A stretch of 64,000 nucleotides of DNA. It comes from Anaerofilum sp. An201 (GTDB taxonomy: Bacteria; Bacillota; Clostridia; Oscillospirales; Ruminococcaceae). The notes beneath the pieces were generated by a model, which was not told the origin of the DNA, ran no database searches, and saw nothing but the letters and a program-made list of their open reading frames with translations. Both the position numbers and the translations under genes were made by a program. Shown here in pieces: positions 8,911 through 17,031 of the stretch; position 1 is the first letter of the stretch, and every line of letters begins with the position of its first letter. The stretch lies in NCBI RefSeq assembly GCF_002160015.1, contig NZ_NFJT01000009.1, forward strand, positions 1 to 64,000, given 5' to 3'.

Positions 8911-9210
8911 ATGTCTATGCCCTTGATTTCCATGCCCGAAAATCCCATCACCATGTGCCAGGCTGTGACCAACCTGATCGAGAGCATCGCTCTGGAAGAG
9001 ACCGCTCTGAGCCATATCCTCAACGCCGAGGGCGAGAAGATCCAGCGGGCGGTGGCTGTGGGCTGCACCATGCAGGAGCTGCTGGAAGCCAACGAGTCTG
9101 CCGCCAACATGGTGGCTGCGGTGGCAAACCTGGAAATGGTCCTGCGCGACAAACTGGAGTTCATCTCCAACAACCTCTATTATCCTTCCCGCGGCGGCGA
9201 CTGCTGCTGA
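8911..9210 (+). CDS. small protein resembling the C-terminal domain of exosporium/collagen-like proteins
   Basis: The 99-residue protein contains the pattern AVTNLIESIALEETALSHILNAEGEKIQRAV, which I recognise from the conserved tail that follows collagen-like repeats in Bacillus/Clostridium surface and exosporium proteins. Here it stands alone, without signal peptide, repeats or membrane segment, and ends GGDCC. A strong ribosome site (ACAGGAGGG) precedes the ATG at 8911; the upstream in-frame codons have no ribosome site. A hairpin terminator follows. It could be a spore-layer or coat-associated component; function is not known. Confidence 0.55.
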   Translation: MSMPLISMPENPITMCQAVTNLIESIALEETALSHILNAEGEKIQRAVAVGCTMQELLEANESAANMVAAVANLEMVLRDKLEFISNNLYYPSRGGDCC

Positions 9211-9238
9211 AAGTAGGAGCACAAAAGCGATACGAAAA

Positions 9239-9275
9239 CCGGCCGGTGAGCATCCGCTCGCCGGCCGGCTTTCCT
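9239..9275. terminator. bidirectional terminator between convergent genes
   Basis: A 12-bp stem with one G-T pair (9239-9250 with 9257-9268), flanked by TTTCCTTT on the right and AAAA on the left, can stop transcription from both sides. Confidence 0.75.
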
Positions 9276-9289
9276 TTGGGTTCCACACC

Positions 9290-10462
9290 TTAAAAATAAC
9301 TCACCTTGATCTGCTTGCCCATCTTTTCCAGGCAGGACGCCAGCTCCTGCACCAGCTGGATCTTGATGCCGAAGGTGATGGGAAGATCGGGGTTCTGGTG
9401 GGCCGGGTTGATGGCCTTGCCCACAAAGAAGTTGATGTCGGTGGCGTATTCAAACAGCATCTGCGCAATGCGGGACGCGCCGTCCTTGCGGTTGGACCAG
9501 GCGGCGGTGAGGTCGGTGCCGTTCACATAGTCCCGCGCGTATTCCACCACGCGGCTGAGGGTGATGACGCCTTCGGTGACCAGATCCACCCCTTTGATAA
9601 AGCCGATGGGCGGGATGGCCGGGTCGGAATTGTAGTCGATGGAGGTGCGCACCGTCTCGTGCAGGTATTCGGCCGCCAGCGTGCTGGTGGTGCCGCCGCA
9701 GACGATCCGCTTGCCTTCCTTGGAGAAGAACAGGGTCATCATCTTGTTCACGTCGGCGGGGTCGGCCGGCGGCCCGATCATCAGGTTCACCGGCTTGCGC
9801 TCCCGGATGCGGACGGCCGCCACCGTGGTGTCGTCGCCCGGCTCACCTTCATACAGGCGGTTGCACTCGTCCACGATCAGGGTGGCGATCATCTTGGCCG
9901 ACAGGCTGTCGTCATAAAACGCCTCGGCAAAGTCGAGGATGTTCTCCCGCTGCCACCCAAAATTCATCAGCTTGCCCACACCGGCGTAGATCGCGCCGTC
10001 GCTCATGGCGATGAACACGTCGTTCAGCTGCAGGGGAATGGTGCTTTCCAGGATGGTCTTGCCCTCGATCACCCGGCTGATCACCGGATAGTCGTAGCGT
10101 TCGCCGCCCCGCAGCATGATGACCTTGGGGTTGTCGAACTGGATGATCTTGGCCGTTTCGTTTTCAATGATCTGGATGATGGTGAAGGTGGAGTAGGCCA
10201 CCTGGCGCACGCTGCACACCGGCAGCGTTTTCACCACCGCGTCCACGCACTCCTCGATGGGCATGTTGGCGGCCATCATGGTGCAGATGATCTTGCTGGT
10301 CAGGGTGGAGAGGATGTTCGCCTTCACACCGCTGCCCAGCCCGTCCGCCAGCACCAGCGTGCTGGCCGTGTCGGTCTTGATGATCTCCACCCGGTCGCCG
10401 CACAGCTCTTCTTTTTTCTTGTTGATGCTCACATAACCGAGATCGGTCCACAAATCGTTCAT
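9290..10462 (-). CDS. SpoIIE/PP2C-type protein phosphatase of the hydrogenase sensor operon
   Basis: A 390-residue soluble protein with a SpoIIE-like PP2C serine/threonine phosphatase domain. Metal-binding motifs are visible: TLVLADGLGSGVKAN (about 35-50), FIAMSDGAIYAG (about 150) and GDDTTVAAVRI (about 210). A further 170-residue C-terminal region has no membrane segment. It is the last gene of a three-gene minus-strand operon after a [2Fe-2S] protein and an [FeFe]-hydrogenase-PAS protein. In group C hydrogenase clusters such phosphatases are the proposed signalling output. Its phosphoprotein target is unknown; no anti-sigma factor pair is nearby. Confidence 0.82.
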   Translation of the reverse strand: MNDLWTDLGYVSINKKKEELCGDRVEIIKTDTASTLVLADGLGSGVKANILSTLTSKIICTMMAANMPIEECVDAVVKTLPVCSVRQVAYSTFTIIQIIENETAKIIQFDNPKVIMLRGGERYDYPVISRVIEGKTILESTIPLQLNDVFIAMSDGAIYAGVGKLMNFGWQRENILDFAEAFYDDSLSAKMIATLIVDECNRLYEGEPGDDTTVAAVRIRERKPVNLMIGPPADPADVNKMMTLFFSKEGKRIVCGGTTSTLAAEYLHETVRTSIDYNSDPAIPPIGFIKGVDLVTEGVITLSRVVEYARDYVNGTDLTAAWSNRKDGASRIAQMLFEYATDINFFVGKAINPAHQNPDLPITFGIKIQLVQELASCLEKMGKQIKVSYF

Positions 10463-10486
10463 TTCATCCGCCCGCCTTTCCGCGCA

Positions 10487-12154
10487 TCAGTTCTGCAGCG
10501 TATCTTTCAGACGGGTGAGGGCGATCTTGGTCTCGGCGGTGGTCTCGCCCAGCAGAGACGCGATCTCCTGCACCACGCGCATCTGCTTCTCGATCACCTC
10601 GTTGGTGATGGCCACCGTCTTGCTCTGCAGCTCGTTGCGGGCCGCTTCCTGCTCCTCCTCGCGGGTGATGTCGCGCATGATGCTGAAGATGATGTGGTAT
10701 TCCTTGTCGTAGACGATGCTCTCGGCCACATAGCGGTTGTACTCGGCCAGATAGTGCTTTTTCTCCAGAATGGGGCAGGGGCTGTTCATGGCCGCGAAAT
10801 AGTCCGCCGGGTTCAGGATGCGCACGATGGGGCTGCCCAGAATGTCCTCCGGGTTTTTCAGGTTGAACAGATTGCAGGCCGCCCGGTTGATCTGCTGCAC
10901 GCAGAGGTTTTCGTCCAGCACAAAGATGCCGTTGGGGCTGGAGTTGATGACATAGCCGGAGAAGGTCTCCGCCTTTTCCTTCAGATAGGGCAGGCACATG
11001 CTCAGGTCGGCCTTGCCCTGGTAGACGGCGATGGCCTTTTCGCGGCAGGTGTTGTAGCCGCAGCAGCCGCAATTCAGCTCCTGCTCGGGGCGGGTCTTGC
11101 CCATCTGGGCCAGAATGTCCTGGATCGCCTTTTCGCCCGGCATCTGCTTGTGGGCGCCGATGAACTTCATCGGCTTTTCCAAGTCGAACGGGGCGGGCGT
11201 TGCAAATTCGTCCTGCCCGGCAAATTCGTCCACTTTGGTCTCGCTCAGCAGGGTGCTGGTGGCGTGGTGGTGGCGGATGCCGGGGCCGTTGATGCAGCTG
11301 CCCTCGCAGGCGCTCAGCTCCACAAAGCAGTTTTCCAGCTGCCCGGCCTCGATCTCCTTGATGGCCTCGATGCAGTTTTCCACACCGGTCACCGCCAGAT
11401 AGTGGAAGCGCGGGTCGCGGTCCATGCTCTTGATGACGCCGCCCTCGGTGGGGAAGAAGCGGGCGCGTTTGCCCTCGGCCTGCTCGGCCGGCAGTTCGGG
11501 GAAGGAGACGCCCTCCTCGGCCATCATCTGCTCCAGCTCCTCAAAGGTCAGCACCGCATCGGTCCAGCCGTAGAGGTCGGCCTCCTCCTTTTTGGAGATG
11601 CAGGGCCCGATAAAGACGGTCTGGGCCGCAGGGTCCGCCTCCTTGATGGCGCGGCAGTGGGCCAGCATGGGGCTGAGCACGTCGGCCAGGTAGGGCAGCG
11701 CGCCGGGATAGTGCTTCTGGATCAGCGTGTTGATGCTGTGGCAGCAGGAGGAGATGATCACACTGCGCTCGCCGCCGGCCACCATGCGCTCGTATTCCTT
11801 TTTCACGATGGTGGCGCCGATGGCGGTCTCCTCGGCGTCGGCAAAGCCCAGCTGCTGCAAAGCGGTGCGCATCGCCTCGAACCCGGCCACCGGGAACTCG
11901 GCGATAAAGGACGGCGCCACGCTGGCCACCACCCGTTTCCCGCTCTGCAGCATCTGACGCACCACGGGGATGTCGTTGCGCACCTGCTTTGCATTCTGCG
12001 GGCACACAACAAAACACATGCCGCACAGGATGCACTCGTCCGGCACGATGTTGGCTTGTCCGTCGCTGAATCGTATGCTTTTCACCGGACAATGCCGGAT
12101 GCACTTATAACAGTTTTTGCAGTTCGATTTTTTCAGCGAAAGAACCCTGTTCAT
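10487..12154 (-). CDS. sensory [FeFe]-hydrogenase with PAS domain (group C-like)
   Basis: The 555-residue protein has, in order, two ferredoxin-type 4Fe-4S motifs (cysteines at 12-22 and 41-51), an H-cluster hydrogenase domain, a further Cys cluster NCGCCGYNTC (361-370, with Cys387), a PAS domain (about 395-500) and a C-terminal helix. The three H-cluster loops are atypical: SSCCHS (135-140) for TSCCPxW, GPCISKKEE (183-191) for MPCxxKxxE, and ELSACEGSCINGPG (279-292). These variants and the PAS domain mark sensory rather than catalytic hydrogenases (HydS-like). Presumably it senses H2 or redox state and signals to the adjacent phosphatase. Its start overlaps the upstream stop (ATGA). Confidence 0.85.
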   Translation of the reverse strand: MNRVLSLKKSNCKNCYKCIRHCPVKSIRFSDGQANIVPDECILCGMCFVVCPQNAKQVRNDIPVVRQMLQSGKRVVASVAPSFIAEFPVAGFEAMRTALQQLGFADAEETAIGATIVKKEYERMVAGGERSVIISSCCHSINTLIQKHYPGALPYLADVLSPMLAHCRAIKEADPAAQTVFIGPCISKKEEADLYGWTDAVLTFEELEQMMAEEGVSFPELPAEQAEGKRARFFPTEGGVIKSMDRDPRFHYLAVTGVENCIEAIKEIEAGQLENCFVELSACEGSCINGPGIRHHHATSTLLSETKVDEFAGQDEFATPAPFDLEKPMKFIGAHKQMPGEKAIQDILAQMGKTRPEQELNCGCCGYNTCREKAIAVYQGKADLSMCLPYLKEKAETFSGYVINSSPNGIFVLDENLCVQQINRAACNLFNLKNPEDILGSPIVRILNPADYFAAMNSPCPILEKKHYLAEYNRYVAESIVYDKEYHIIFSIMRDITREEEQEAARNELQSKTVAITNEVIEKQMRVVQEIASLLGETTAETKIALTRLKDTLQN

Positions 12155-12402
12155 CCCAACTTGCCTCCCAAGACATACTGGTTGAATACGCTCTCAAAGT
12201 TGTCCGGACATACGCCGGTGATGATCTCGTCGTCCACCTGGATGGTGACGCCGGTGCTGGTGCAGCGGCCCAGGCAGAAAGCGGCGCTCAGTTCTACCCG
12301 ATCGGTCAGGTCGTTTTTCTCCAGATGCTCTTTCATCAGGTTGATGATGTCGTAGGAGCCTTTCAGATGGCAAGAGCTTCCGACGCAGATAGAGATCTTC
12401 AT
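12151..12402 (-). CDS. thioredoxin-like [2Fe-2S] ferredoxin (NuoE/HydA-partner type)
   Basis: An 83-residue small electron carrier. It starts MKISICVGSSCHLKGS, giving the first cysteine pair, and the second pair lies in AAFCLGRC; four such cysteines bind a [2Fe-2S] cluster in the thioredoxin-like NuoE fold. I chose the ATG at 12402 because AAAAAGGGG precedes it and family members start at MKI. It heads the operon with the sensory hydrogenase and phosphatase and may pass electrons to the hydrogenase domain. Confidence 0.85.
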   Translation of the reverse strand: MKISICVGSSCHLKGSYDIINLMKEHLEKNDLTDRVELSAAFCLGRCTSTGVTIQVDDEIITGVCPDNFESVFNQYVLGGKLG

Positions 12403-12427
12403 GATGTAATACCCCTTTTTGTGTATA

Positions 12428-12456
12428 ATATCACTCGTACAGATCCTGTACGGCAA
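12428..12456 (-). promoter_or_regulatory. candidate promoter of the sensory hydrogenase operon with dyad in the spacer
   Basis: On the minus strand TTGCCG (12456-12451) and TGATAT (12433-12428) are 17 bp apart. The spacer is occupied by a perfect inverted repeat CGTACAG-ATC-CTGTACG (12436-12452). A repressor bound there would block RNA polymerase. The -10 match is modest, so the exact start is uncertain. Confidence 0.5.
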
Positions 12457-12461
12457 ACGCG

Positions 12462-12477
12462 CGTTAAAACTTTAACG
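12462..12477. promoter_or_regulatory. Rex-like operator (GTTAA-N4-TTAAC)
   Basis: The sequence reads CGTTAAAACTTTAACG, a perfect dyad that keeps the inner GTTAA-N4-TTAAC core of the clostridial Rex consensus. It lies just upstream of the candidate -35 box. Rex is an NADH/NAD+-sensing repressor that often controls hydrogenase genes, so control of this operon by redox state is a fair inference. No rex gene is in the window. Confidence 0.55.
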
Positions 12478-12593
12478 ATCTGCGCTATAATATAATGATA
12501 GCACCCCGCGCAAAGAAGCGTCAACCGTTTTTTGCATAAAAGCGGCCGGTTTGCGGCAATCTTTCACGGCCGGGGCGTTTTTGCGCCTCCCGC

Positions 12594-12622
12594 TTGACTT
12601 TCGCAGCGGTGTGTGCTATAAA
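12594..12622 (+). promoter_or_regulatory. promoter of the ileS T-box leader
   Basis: TTGACT (12594-12599), 17-bp spacer, TATAAA (12617-12622). Transcription would begin near 12629, at the start of the T-box leader. Confidence 0.8.
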
Positions 12623-12628
12623 TAAATT

Positions 12629-12878
12629 TATTATGAAAGGCTATGACGGAGACAGTACGCCCTGTGCGAAAGACACAGCGAGCGGGGGACAGTGCAAGCC
12701 CCGCACCGGTAGCACCCGGCCGAAGATCCCTCCCGAGCCGCGGGCCGAACCGCCTTTACGGGCACAGTAAGCGCCGCCGGCCTTCCGCCGTTACCGGAAG
12801 CGTGCATGTTTGTGCACAGCAAATAGGTGGTATAACGAGGCAGCCCCCTCGTCCTGTTTTGCAGGACGGGGGCTTTTT
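12629..12878 (+). promoter_or_regulatory. T-box riboswitch of ileS
   Basis: The leader holds the GGAGACAGTA element of Stem I near 12647-12656, a candidate isoleucine specifier ATC at 12726-12728 following GAAG, and the T-box sequence AAATAGGTGGTATAACG (12821-12837) that pairs with the tRNA acceptor end. A terminator (stem 12842-12872, then TTTTTT) follows. Uncharged tRNA-Ile should favour the antiterminator and switch ileS on. The specifier call needs a fold to confirm; the T-box itself is clear. Confidence 0.9.
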
Positions 12879-12903
12879 TGTACGTCACAAGGAGGAACAG
12901 CCA

Positions 12904-15900
12904 ATGTATCAGAAAGTGCCCACAAGCCTCAATTTCGTGGAGCGCGAAAAGGACGTGGAACGGTTCTGGAAAGAGCGCCACATCTTCGAGAAAAGCATCG
13001 ACAGCCGCAGGGAAGGCCCCACCTATATGTTCTACGACGGCCCTCCCACCGCCAACGGCAAGCCGCACATCGGCCACGTGGAGACCCGCGTCATCAAGGA
13101 TATGATCCCCCGCTACCGCGCCATGAAGGGCTACAAGGTGCCCCGCAAGGCCGGCTGGGACACCCACGGCCTGCCCGTGGAGCTGGAGGTGGAGAAGCTG
13201 CTGGGTCTGGACGGCAAGGAGCAGATCGAGCAGTACGGCCTGGAGCCCTTCATCGACAAGTGCAAGGAGAGCGTTTGGAAGTACAAGGGCATGTGGGAGG
13301 ATTTCTCCAACACCGTGGGCTTCTGGGCCGACATGGACGACCCCTATGTCACCTACGACAACACCTTCATCGAATCCGAGTGGTGGGCGCTGAAGACCAT
13401 CTGGGAAAAGGGCCTGCTGTACAAGGGCTTCAAGATCGTGCCCTACTGCCCCCGCTGCGGGACCCCGCTGTCCAGCCACGAGGTGGCGCAGGGCTATAAA
13501 GACGTGAAGGAGCGCAGCGCCATCGCCCGGTTCCGCGCCAAGGGCGAGGACGCCTACATCCTGGCCTGGACCACCACCCCCTGGACCCTGCCCTCCAACG
13601 TGGCGCTCTGCGTCAACCCGGCGGAGCAGTACGTCAAGGTCCGCATGAACGAGGACGGCACCGTGTATTACCTGGCCGCCGCCCTGGCCGACACCGTGCT
13701 GGGCGAAGGCACCTACACCGTGCTGGAGAGCTGCGTCGGCAAGGACCTGGAGTACAAGGAGTACGAGCCGCTGTTCGATTTCGTCAGCCCGAAGGAAAAG
13801 TGCTGGTATGTCACCTGCGACAGCTACGTCACCCTCACCGACGGCACCGGCATCGTACACATCGCGCCCGCCTTTGGTAACGACGACTCCATCGTGGGCA
13901 AAAACTACGGCCTGCCCTTCGTGCAGCTGGTGGACGCCAAAGGCTGCATGACCAAGGAGACCAAGTGGGCCGGCATGTTCTGCAAGGACGCCGACAAAGA
14001 GGTGCTGAAAGATCTGGAGAGCCGCGGCCTGCTGTTCTCGGCCCCTGTGTTCGAGCACAGCTATCCCCACTGCTGGCGCTGCGACACCCCGCTGATCTAC
14101 TACGCCCGCGACTCCTGGTTCATCAAGATGACCGCCGTCAAGGACGACCTCATCCGCAACAACAACACCGTCAACTGGGTGCCCGAAAGCCTGGGCAAGG
14201 GCCGCTTCGGCGACTGGCTGGAAAACGTGCAGGACTGGGGCATCAGCCGCAACCGCTATTGGGGCACCCCGCTGAACATCTGGGAATGTGAGTGCGGCTG
14301 CCGTCACTCCATCGGCAGCATCGAAGAGCTGAAATCGATGAGCGGCAACTGCCCCGACGACATCGAGCTGCACCGCCCGTACATCGACGCGGTCACCATC
14401 AAATGCCCCCAGTGCGGCAGGGAGATGCACCGCGTGCCCGAGGTGATCGACTGCTGGTTCGACTCCGGCTCGATGCCCTTCGCGCAGTACCACTACCCGT
14501 TCGAGAACAGGGAGCTGTTCGAGGCCCAGTTCCCGGCCGACTTCATCTCCGAGGCGGTGGACCAGACCCGCGGCTGGTTCTACTCCCTGATGGCCATTTC
14601 CACTCTGCTGTTCAACAAGGCCCCCTTCAAGAACGTCATCGTGATGGGCCATGTGCAGGACGAGAACGGCCAGAAGATGTCCAAGTCGAAGGGCAACGCC
14701 GTCGATCCGTTCGACGCGCTGCAGACCTACGGCGCCGACGCCATCCGCTGGTACTTCTACACCGCGGGCGCGCCCTGGCTGCCCAAGCGCTTCTCCGGCA
14801 AGGCCGTGCAGGAGGGCCAGCGCAAGTTCATGTCCACCCTGTGGAACACCTACGCTTTCTTTGTGCTGTACGCCAACATCGACCAGTTCGACGCCACCAA
14901 GTATACGCTGGACAGGGAGAGCCTGTCGGTGATGGACCGCTGGGTGCTGTCCAAGATGAACACGATGGTCAAGCTGGTGGACAAAAACCTGGACGGCTAC
15001 GCCATCCCCGAGGCCGCCCGCGCCCTGCAGGAGTTCGTGGACGACCTGTCCAACTGGTATGTCCGCCGCAGCCGCGAGCGCTTCTGGGCCAAGGGCATGG
15101 AGCAGGACAAGATCAACGCCTACATGACCCTGTACACCGCGCTGGTCACCACCGCGAAGGCCGCCGCGCCGATGATCCCCTTCATGACCGAGAGCATCTA
15201 CCAGAACCTGGTGCGCAGCCTGGACCAGAGCGCTCCCGAAAGCGTGCATCTGTGCGACTTCCCCGCCGTGGACGAGAGCATGATCGACACCCAGCTGGAG
15301 TACGACATGGATCTGGTGCTGAAGGTGGTTGTGCTGGGCCGCGCCGCGCGCAACGGCGCCAACCGCAAGAACCGCCAGCCGCTGGCCGAGATGTTCGTCA
15401 AGGCCGACGAGACGCTGGGCGAGTTCTACCGCGAGATCATCGCCGACGAGCTGAATATCAAGAAGGTCACCTTCACCGACGATGTGTCCGCCTTCACCAA
15501 CTACACCTTCAAGCCGCAGCTCAAGACGCTGGGACCCAAGTACGGCAAGCAGCTGGGCGAGATCCGCGGCCTGCTGGCGAACCTGGACGGCAGCGCCGCC
15601 AAGAAGGAGCTGGACTCCACCGGCGTGCTGAAGCTGGAGCTGTCCACCGGCGTTATCGAGCTCACCGAGGCCGACCTGCTGATCGAGATGACCCGCAGCG
15701 AGCGCTACTTCTCGGTGGAGGACGGCGGCGTGACCGTCGCCATCGACACCCGGCTCACCGACGAGCTGATCGAGGAGGGCTTTGTGCGCGAGATCGTCAG
15801 CAAGATCCAGACCATGCGCAAGGAAGCGGGCTTCAACGTGGAGGACCACATCACCGTCACGGTGGAGGGCAACGACCGCATCGCCGGCATCGTCTCCCGC

Positions 15901-16023
15901 AACCAGGCGGACGTGGCGGGCGACACCCTGGCCGACGCCATCACCTGCGGCAAGGCGGAAGGCTACACCAAGGAGTGGGATGTGAACGGCGAGACCGTCA
16001 CCCTCGGGGTGCAGAAGGTATAA
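12904..16023 (+). CDS. ileS: isoleucyl-tRNA synthetase, type 2
   Basis: A 1039-residue class I synthetase charging tRNA-Ile. The start MYQKVPTSLNFVEREKDVER with KPHIGHVETR (HIGH motif, about residue 60) and GQKMSKSKGN (KMSKS loop, about 590) are visible; the CP1 editing region lies between them with TTTPWTLPSN. Length, start and lack of a C-terminal zinc finger fit the eukaryote-like IleRS2 form, which as a family tends to be insensitive to mupirocin. The ATG at 12904 follows AAGGAGGAACAGCCA just after the T-box terminator. A hairpin terminator follows. Confidence 0.95.
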   Translation: MYQKVPTSLNFVEREKDVERFWKERHIFEKSIDSRREGPTYMFYDGPPTANGKPHIGHVETRVIKDMIPRYRAMKGYKVPRKAGWDTHGLPVELEVEKLLGLDGKEQIEQYGLEPFIDKCKESVWKYKGMWEDFSNTVGFWADMDDPYVTYDNTFIESEWWALKTIWEKGLLYKGFKIVPYCPRCGTPLSSHEVAQGYKDVKERSAIARFRAKGEDAYILAWTTTPWTLPSNVALCVNPAEQYVKVRMNEDGTVYYLAAALADTVLGEGTYTVLESCVGKDLEYKEYEPLFDFVSPKEKCWYVTCDSYVTLTDGTGIVHIAPAFGNDDSIVGKNYGLPFVQLVDAKGCMTKETKWAGMFCKDADKEVLKDLESRGLLFSAPVFEHSYPHCWRCDTPLIYYARDSWFIKMTAVKDDLIRNNNTVNWVPESLGKGRFGDWLENVQDWGISRNRYWGTPLNIWECECGCRHSIGSIEELKSMSGNCPDDIELHRPYIDAVTIKCPQCGREMHRVPEVIDCWFDSGSMPFAQYHYPFENRELFEAQFPADFISEAVDQTRGWFYSLMAISTLLFNKAPFKNVIVMGHVQDENGQKMSKSKGNAVDPFDALQTYGADAIRWYFYTAGAPWLPKRFSGKAVQEGQRKFMSTLWNTYAFFVLYANIDQFDATKYTLDRESLSVMDRWVLSKMNTMVKLVDKNLDGYAIPEAARALQEFVDDLSNWYVRRSRERFWAKGMEQDKINAYMTLYTALVTTAKAAAPMIPFMTESIYQNLVRSLDQSAPESVHLCDFPAVDESMIDTQLEYDMDLVLKVVVLGRAARNGANRKNRQPLAEMFVKADETLGEFYREIIADELNIKKVTFTDDVSAFTNYTFKPQLKTLGPKYGKQLGEIRGLLANLDGSAAKKELDSTGVLKLELSTGVIELTEADLLIEMTRSERYFSVEDGGVTVAIDTRLTDELIEEGFVREIVSKIQTMRKEAGFNVEDHITVTVEGNDRIAGIVSRNQADVAGDTLADAITCGKAEGYTKEWDVNGETVTLGVQKV

Positions 16024-16050
16024 CGCCTTCGCAAAACAGAAGCAGGAACC

Positions 16051-16086
16051 ACGGGCGGCTCCTTGTGCGCAGGGGCCGCCCGTTTA
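16051..16086 (+). terminator. terminator after ileS
   Basis: Perfect 9-bp stem ACGGGCGGC/GCCGCCCGT with a 15-nt loop. The T run after it is short (GTTTA), so termination may be partial. Confidence 0.5.
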
Positions 16087-16205
16087 CCGTGGCGGCGCCG
16101 GTTGTGCGGGGCGGGCCGCAAAAGGGAAATTTTGTTTGAGGATACCATTGCCGCCATCAAGAAGCCGGGCGCCGGCTTCCCGCGGCGGGATAAAAGGAGA
16201 AAGCG

Positions 16206-16856
16206 ATGTACAAATACGCCATTTTCGATCTGGACGGGACGCTGGTGGACTCGATGCCGATGTGGTGCCGTCTGCCGACCGAATACCTTCAGCGCAAGGG
16301 CGCACAGCCGCGGCCGGATCTGCTGGAACAGATCGCGGTGCGCACGCTGCCCGAGTCGGTGCTGTATATAAAGGAAGCCTACGCCCTGTCCGAGCCCCCC
16401 GAGCAGATCGCCGGGGAACTGGGCGAGATGGCCTTCGAGCAATACCGCACCAGTGTCCCCGCAAAGCCCCATGTGGCGCAGGCATTGGAGCAGCTGCGCC
16501 GGGCCGGGGTCGTGATGTGCGTGGCCTCCGCCAGCGAGTACGAACAGATCCGCGCCGTGCTGGAACGCCTGGGCCTGCTGGACTATTTTGCGTTCCTCCA
16601 CACCTGCACGCTGGCGGGCGCGGGAAAACACAAGCCGGACATCTTCCTGCAAAGCCTTGCCCGGATGGGCGGCACAGACCCGGCCGAGGCGGTGGTGTTC
16701 GAGGACAGCCTCTATTCCGCCCAAACCGCCAAAGCGGCCGGGTTTGCGGTGGCAGGTGTGGCGGATGCGTTTTCCGCCGCCAACGCCCCCCGGCTGAAAA
16801 GCCTGTGCGACTTCTGGTGTGAGGATGCCTCCCGCTGGCCGGAGATCTTCCGGTAA
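16206..16856 (+). CDS. HAD-superfamily phosphatase (beta-phosphoglucomutase-like)
   Basis: A 216-residue soluble hydrolase of HAD subfamily IA. Motif I is FDLDGTLVDS (7-16, nucleophile Asp and acid Asp), motif II is CVASAS (about 102), motif III Lys lies in GAGKHKPD, and motif IV is VVFEDS. A helical cap lies at about 16-85. Such enzymes remove phosphate from sugar phosphates or nucleotides; substrate is not predictable. The AAAAGGAG ribosome site supports the ATG at 16206. It sits between ileS and a penicillin-binding protein gene, each with its own signals, so it is probably its own unit. Confidence 0.82.
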   Translation: MYKYAIFDLDGTLVDSMPMWCRLPTEYLQRKGAQPRPDLLEQIAVRTLPESVLYIKEAYALSEPPEQIAGELGEMAFEQYRTSVPAKPHVAQALEQLRRAGVVMCVASASEYEQIRAVLERLGLLDYFAFLHTCTLAGAGKHKPDIFLQSLARMGGTDPAEAVVFEDSLYSAQTAKAAGFAVAGVADAFSAANAPRLKSLCDFWCEDASRWPEIFR

Positions 16857-16872
16857 TACGCGGTATCCTCCC

Positions 16873-16899
16873 AAGACTTCCCCCTGGGGGGAAGCTGTC
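16873..16899. repeat. fragment of the palindromic repeat family seen at 387-516
   Basis: Read on the minus strand, the segment begins GACAGCTTCCCCCC, matching 407-420 almost exactly, and itself contains CTTCCCCC/GGGGGAAG arms. It is an inverted, shortened copy of the element near the left edge. Confidence 0.45.
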
Positions 16900-16935
16900 C
16901 CCCCGCTCAAAGCCCCCATTTTCCCACAGACCGCA

Positions 16936-16972
16936 CCCTCCCCGCGCAGAGCGCAGGGAGGGCTTTCTGTTT
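16936..16972 (+). terminator. intrinsic terminator downstream of the HAD gene
   Basis: CCCTCCC-GCGC pairs with GCGC-GGGAGGG around an AGA loop (16936-16962), followed by CTTTCTGTTT. Confidence 0.65.
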
Positions 16973-17031
16973 ACCCCGCGCAGTTTCTGCCCACACTCTC
17001 ACAGGCGAAAAAAGGGCAGGGGGGATGCGCC

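Noticed and set aside
9398-12355. 985-codon open frame on the plus strand opposite the hydrogenase operon
   Set aside because: It mirrors three genes with clear motifs on the other strand, and its translation is rich in His/Gly/Val repeats typical of an antisense frame in GC-rich DNA.
12541-12590. CGGCCG...CGGCCG hairpin with a T run before the ileS promoter
   Set aside because: Only a short palindrome pairs, and no plus-strand gene lies upstream to be terminated.
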